NCBI GenBank assembly: GCA_021296165.1
Contig: JAGWAW010000094.1
Location: 1 to 6,113 of the forward strand
DNA from: Nitrosopumilaceae archaeon
Lineage (GTDB): Archaea > Thermoproteota > Nitrososphaeria > Nitrososphaerales > Nitrosopumilaceae
Length of the DNA stretch: 6,113 bases
Direction of reading: 5' to 3'
In this document: piece after piece, positions 3,785-6,113 of the stretch
Position numbering within the stretch: the first letter of the stretch is position 1
Layout of the letters: each line of letters starts with the position of its first letter
Position numbers and translations under genes: made by a program
The notes under the pieces: model-generated
Seen by the model: only the letters and a program-made list of their open reading frames with translations
What the model was told of the DNA's origin: nothing
Databases searched by the model: none

Positions 3785-4933
3785 ATGGGTTACGATCCTA
3801 CTGCCCAGGACATCAAGACTGTGGATAGCCTGTTGGAGTCTGGCCAAGGCGACCAGGGCAGGCTGGAGTTCATACGCCGGTGCATGGCAGACGGCAAGAC
3901 CCCGTACGAGTCGGACATGAAATACGTTAGGATGTTGACTGCCAGGGGTTCTGCAACCACCGTAAGCCCGACGGTAGTCGATGCCCCATCCCCGGAGGCC
4001 GGCGATATAGAGATGGTACGCAGCCTCGTGCGGAGAGGCCTAGGCGACCAGGGCAGACTGGAATACATGCTCAGAACGCTGGAAGGCGGTGGCCTGCTGC
4101 GCATGTCCGACGCGGGGTATCTCCGCGCCAAGTACGCGGAATGTGAGGGCATGGCAGAACCGGCCCAAGCCACGGTGGCAGGTCCGGACGCAGCCGCGGT
4201 GCGGTGGCCGCCAGAGGCGCCAGACTCCCCGGCGGACCCCGAACTCCTGCGGGCGGAGGAGGAACTGGAGGCGGTAAGAACGGAGCTGGAGGCGGCATCT
4301 GAGTCCGCAGAGGCCATATCCAGAAAGAGGCAGGAGCTGGAGGCGGTAAGAACGGAGCTGGAGAAGACCCGGCGCCTGGTGGTGGAGGACGAACGAGAGA
4401 TGGAGGACATATCCGACTACAAGGAGCGGTTGGCCGACCGGATGGAGGCGCACCAAAAACTTCTCCAGGAGATAAGGGGGGAGCTGCAGAGCGTCAAGGA
4501 TCTGGTCAAGGAGCAGAACGACAACATGGACGAGCAGGTGCGGGCGCTGGAGGCGATCAGGAGTGAGAGGATGCAGCTGGAGGACGACTCCCGGCGCCTG
4601 GTCGGCATCTCCACCGAGCTTGTCGAGGAGCGCAAGAAGCTCGCTGCAGCCCGCAAGGAGAACCGGGCACTAAAGGAGAAGGAACGCAGCCTGACAAAGT
4701 CCCGCAAGGATGTCGAAAAGGTAAACCGCAGCATCCAAAAGGAGCTCGAAAAGGTGGACAAGAAACTTGAGGAGGAGAAGGCGAAGTTGGAAGAACAGAC
4801 AGCCCTGAGAAAGAGCCTGGAGCTGGAGACCGCCAAGCTGGAAGATATAGAGATGCAGAGGAGCAAGAACAAACGGAATATCAAGCTGGCCGAGAAGGTC
4901 CTCCAAGAGTCGCGAAACCGCGCCTCCGACTAG
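3785..4933 (+). CDS. Coiled-coil protein with duplicated N-terminal GDQGRLE module
   Basis: The product has 382 residues. Residues 9-47 and 74-112 are two copies of one module, D-I-x2-V-x-SL-x3-G-x-GDQGRLE-x3-R-x4-G-x5-SD-x2-Y, with 18 of 39 positions identical and no gaps. I recall a similar motif (GxGDxGRLxxI...G...SDxxYL) recurring in proteins of other ammonia-oxidising archaea, function unknown. A Pro/Ala-rich linker follows (about 122-152). Then about 153-375 is a nearly unbroken charged coiled coil, rich in E, K, R and spaced L, with no proline, long enough for a rod of some 30 nm if continuous. There is no Walker A or B motif, so it is not an SMC or Rad50 ATPase, and no signal peptide or membrane helix. 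A cytoplasmic structural or scaffold role is likely but inferred. The gene converges on the methyltransferase gene with a gap of 28 bases. Confidence 0.78.
   Translation: MGYDPTAQDIKTVDSLLESGQGDQGRLEFIRRCMADGKTPYESDMKYVRMLTARGSATTVSPTVVDAPSPEAGDIEMVRSLVRRGLGDQGRLEYMLRTLEGGGLLRMSDAGYLRAKYAECEGMAEPAQATVAGPDAAAVRWPPEAPDSPADPELLRAEEELEAVRTELEAASESAEAISRKRQELEAVRTELEKTRRLVVEDEREMEDISDYKERLADRMEAHQKLLQEIRGELQSVKDLVKEQNDNMDEQVRALEAIRSERMQLEDDSRRLVGISTELVEERKKLAAARKENRALKEKERSLTKSRKDVEKVNRSIQKELEKVDKKLEEEKAKLEEQTALRKSLELETAKLEDIEMQRSKNKRNIKLAEKVLQESRNRASD
4265..4363 (+). repeat. Exact 27-bp direct repeat inside the coiled coil
   Basis: The same 27 bases, encoding LEAVRTELE, occur at 4265-4291 and 4337-4363, offset by 72 bases (24 residues). 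Identity includes synonymous positions, which indicates a recent internal duplication. An offset of 24 is three heptads plus three residues, so it locally shifts the coiled-coil register. Confidence 0.85.
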
Positions 4934-4961
4934 GCAGTCTTTGGCGACACCGCGCCGCAGG

Positions 4962-5567
4962 CTAGAGCTTTACGGTGATCTCTTCGCCGTTTCCTATAGG
5001 CAGTGTCACGGTCCGGACCGAGGCGTTCTGGCGCACCAGCCTGCCGAACTCCCCCATCATGTCAGAGAACCTCTCCGGGTACAGCATATTGTCGGTGGCG
5101 ATTATGCCGCCCTTTCGCACCATGGGTAGAACCATGTCAAAGTAGCGGGGGACGTTCTCTTTGTCCGCATCTATAAGCACAAAGTCGTACACCGGGGACG
5201 ACCCCCTCAGGTCTTCCAGCACATCCAGCGCCCTGCCCTGCGCGATGTCTATGATATCTCGCACCCCGGCATCCTCAAAGTTGTCTGATGCCCGCCGTAT
5301 CTTTTTGTCATCCATCTCTATTGTGGTCACCCTGCCGCCGGTCTCCATAACCGCCTCGGCCAGCCATATTGTAGAAAACCCGGTGGACATTCCGATCTCC
5401 AGAGCGCTCCTGGCGCCCATGGCGCGCAGCATGATGTTGAAGAACTCGCCGGTCTCCCAAGTGATGGCAGACATCAGCTCGCCGGCAGGCACCCTCACGG
5501 CCCGGGAGTTCTCCAGTTTGGATGCGGCGTTGAGCCGCTCCAGCGCACGCCGGATATTTGCGTTCAT
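4962..5567 (-). CDS. Class I SAM-dependent O-methyltransferase (catechol/caffeoyl-CoA OMT-like)
   Basis: The 201-residue protein has a Rossmann methyltransferase fold of the metal-dependent O-methyltransferase group (Methyltransf_3/24 type), which transfers methyl from S-adenosylmethionine to a hydroxyl. Motif I is ALEIGMSTGFSTIWLA (55-70). E84 in VTTIEMD should hold the SAM ribose. The acidic residues expected to bind the divalent metal are D133 in VLIDADKENVPRY and D159-N160 in IIATDNML. The order, spacing and length of about 200 residues match the bacterial/archaeal members of the family. The substrate cannot be read from the sequence: the loop after DNML (YPERFSDMMGEF) that shapes the acceptor pocket is not diagnostic. 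The ATG at 5567 is supported by a TATA box about 24 bases upstream. The gene is monocistronic here. Confidence 0.88.
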   Translation of the reverse strand: MNANIRRALERLNAASKLENSRAVRVPAGELMSAITWETGEFFNIMLRAMGARSALEIGMSTGFSTIWLAEAVMETGGRVTTIEMDDKKIRRASDNFEDAGVRDIIDIAQGRALDVLEDLRGSSPVYDFVLIDADKENVPRYFDMVLPMVRKGGIIATDNMLYPERFSDMMGEFGRLVRQNASVRTVTLPIGNGEEITVKL

Positions 5568-5587
5568 GGCGCCGTGTAGACGACCCG

Positions 5588-5595
5588 TTTTATAG
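5588..5595 (-). promoter_or_regulatory. TATA box for the methyltransferase gene
   Basis: On the minus strand this reads CTATAAAA, centred about 24 bases before the ATG at 5567. It is one of the closest matches to an archaeal consensus in this window and predicts a leaderless mRNA. Confidence 0.7.
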
Positions 5596-5634
5596 CGTTA
5601 TGTTCTGTCGCGGTCCGCGTTAAGGCTCGGCGCG

Positions 5635-5669
5635 ATGCCAGAAAACACCCAAGGGTGTCATTCTGGTAT
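5635..5669. repeat. Long imperfect hairpin between divergent genes
   Basis: ATGCCAGAA (5635-5643) can pair with TTCTGGTAT (5661-5669), with one G-T wobble. Inside it ACACCC (5645-5650) pairs exactly with GGGTGT (5653-5658). The two stems are joined by a 1+2-base internal loop, for about 15 base pairs in total. It lies outside both flanking coding regions. It may be a small RNA element, a regulator site for the methyltransferase promoter about 40 bases away, or a mobile-element relic. No T-run follows on either strand, so it does not look like a terminator. Confidence 0.5.
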
Positions 5670-5818
5670 GGATATGGCAGTTTTGCAGGCATACAGGTCA
5701 TGAGCCTGACATATGGTCCATCGAACCATACGTACCAAGCAGGCCGGTGAAAGCGGCAGATACTAGCGCTGAGCCTAAACGCGCATCTGGCGCATTTCAC
5801 AAGTCGCCAACAGATAAA

Positions 5819-6058
5819 ATGGTGGCAGATACATTTCCCCCGTTGGCGCTGGCTGAGGACGCGACTCGGATCCGCTCTAGATTCGACTCGGCCGACACTG
5901 CGGAGTTTTTGGAGATCGTATCCCGCATACGCGACCGGCTGCACACCGAGCAGACCCGAGAGTATCTGGACAAGAAGCTGGAGGCGGCGCGGCTCGCCGA
6001 CCCCTCAGAGCGTCGCGAGATATGCAGGAACCTCCGGTTCTGTTGCAAAGTCGGTTGA
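5819..6058 (+). CDS. Small helical protein of unknown function
   Basis: From the ATG at 5819 the product is 79 residues. The body is a pair of charged helices, about 22-47 (RFDSADTAEFLEIVSRIRD then LHTEQTREYLDKKLEAARLA), followed by a short basic helix (SERREICRNLRFCCKVG) that ends in three Cys. Codon use (GCN/GAG-rich, ATA for Ile) matches its neighbours. The frame is open upstream to 5624, and a GTG at 5747 would add 24 residues of low-complexity Ser/Ala/Lys sequence. Neither start has a well-placed TATA box, unlike the other genes here, so the start is uncertain and the gene may be a remnant. T-rich sequence follows the stop. I do not recognise the family. Confidence 0.5.
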   Translation: MVADTFPPLALAEDATRIRSRFDSADTAEFLEIVSRIRDRLHTEQTREYLDKKLEAARLADPSERREICRNLRFCCKVG

Positions 6059-6062
6059 TGGT

Positions 6063-6076
6063 GGTTTTTTGTGATT
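6063..6076 (+). terminator. T-rich terminator after the last ORF
   Basis: T6 and T4 runs (TTTTTTGTGATTTT) begin a few bases after the TGA at 6056-6058. They support the ORF being transcribed to the right. Confidence 0.45.
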
Positions 6077-6086
6077 TTCGCGTCTG

Positions 6087-6101
6087 CCGCACTCGGTGCG
6101 G
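6087..6101. repeat. GC-rich perfect hairpin near the right edge
   Basis: CCGCAC and GTGCGG flank TCG in an exact 6-bp stem. An outer CTGC/GCAG pair (starting at 6084 and ending at 6111) could close a larger structure, but the window ends there. It may be part of an RNA gene or promoter outside the window. Confidence 0.35.
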
Positions 6102-6113
6102 AGGGGTGCAGTC

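Noticed and set aside
3641..3847. N-terminal extension of the 124-aa protein to an ATG at 3847
   Set aside because: It would overlap the coding start of the divergent gene and swallow both promoters; the added residues are unlike the helical remainder, and the TATA box fits the ATG at 3640.
3790..4410. Minus-strand open frame of 206 codons opposite the coiled-coil gene
   Set aside because: The Ser-rich composition is the antisense product of Glu/Leu/Arg codons in the coiled coil.
5161..5595. Plus-strand open frame of 144 codons opposite the methyltransferase
   Set aside because: The minus strand carries the full set of methyltransferase motifs; this frame has none.
5635..5703. 22-codon open frame starting at ATG 5635
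   Set aside because: Too short, covers the hairpin, lacks a placed TATA box, and its residues show no motif.
5686..5745. Possible permuted or partial tRNA on the minus strand (loop CTCATGA with CAT in anticodon position, and a TTCGAT loop nearby)
   Set aside because: The anticodon-like stem has only four pairs, the T-loop-like part lies on the wrong side with a mispaired stem, and no acceptor stem or D-arm can be found.
1..6113. CRISPR array, toxin-antitoxin pair, prophage or other defence module
   Set aside because: No regularly spaced repeats, no cas, integrase or toxin-like motifs; apart from the transposase, every gene has the composition and promoter style of the host chromosome.

Overview
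The window looks like a piece of a G+C-rich thaumarchaeal (Nitrososphaeria-type) chromosome, most like the sponge symbiont Cenarchaeum symbiosum among genomes I know. Four things point this way. An archaeal Holliday junction resolvase (Hjc) is present. Ile is often encoded by ATA despite the high G+C. Shine-Dalgarno sites are essentially absent. At least eight genes have an archaeal TATA box whose centre lies about 24-30 bases before the start codon, as expected for leaderless or nearly leaderless mRNAs. The genus is an inference from composition and gene types, not a database match.

Layout: 1-779 (minus) is an IS630-type transposase broken by an in-frame amber codon and running off the left edge. 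A 58-aa two-CxxC zinc-ribbon-like protein (1028-1204), Hjc (1337-1837), a 192-aa protein with a perfect VPSEEE tandem repeat (1970-2548), a 96-aa acidic helical protein (2654-2944) and a 49-aa Cys-rich mini-protein (3012-3161) then follow on the plus strand, each with its own promoter. Next comes a divergent pair: a 124-aa helical protein (3266-3640, minus) and a 382-aa protein with a duplicated N-terminal module and a long coiled coil (3785-4933, plus). They share a 144-base intergenic region rich in related CATG-centred motifs. A class I SAM-dependent O-methyltransferase (4962-5567, minus) converges on the coiled-coil gene. A small helical ORF (about 5819-6058, plus) closes the window.

There is no convincing operon: nearly every gene has its own TATA element, so the genes look individually controlled. 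Only Hjc (homologous recombination and fork repair), the transposase and the methyltransferase can be given biochemical roles. The remaining proteins look like lineage-specific archaeal proteins of unknown function. No rRNA, complete tRNA or CRISPR array was seen, and no gene-free stretch exceeds about 250 bases. I found no clearly new multi-gene system. The best leads are the 49-aa Cys-rich protein, the duplicated GDQGRLE module together with its divergent neighbour, and several inverted repeats placed at promoters.
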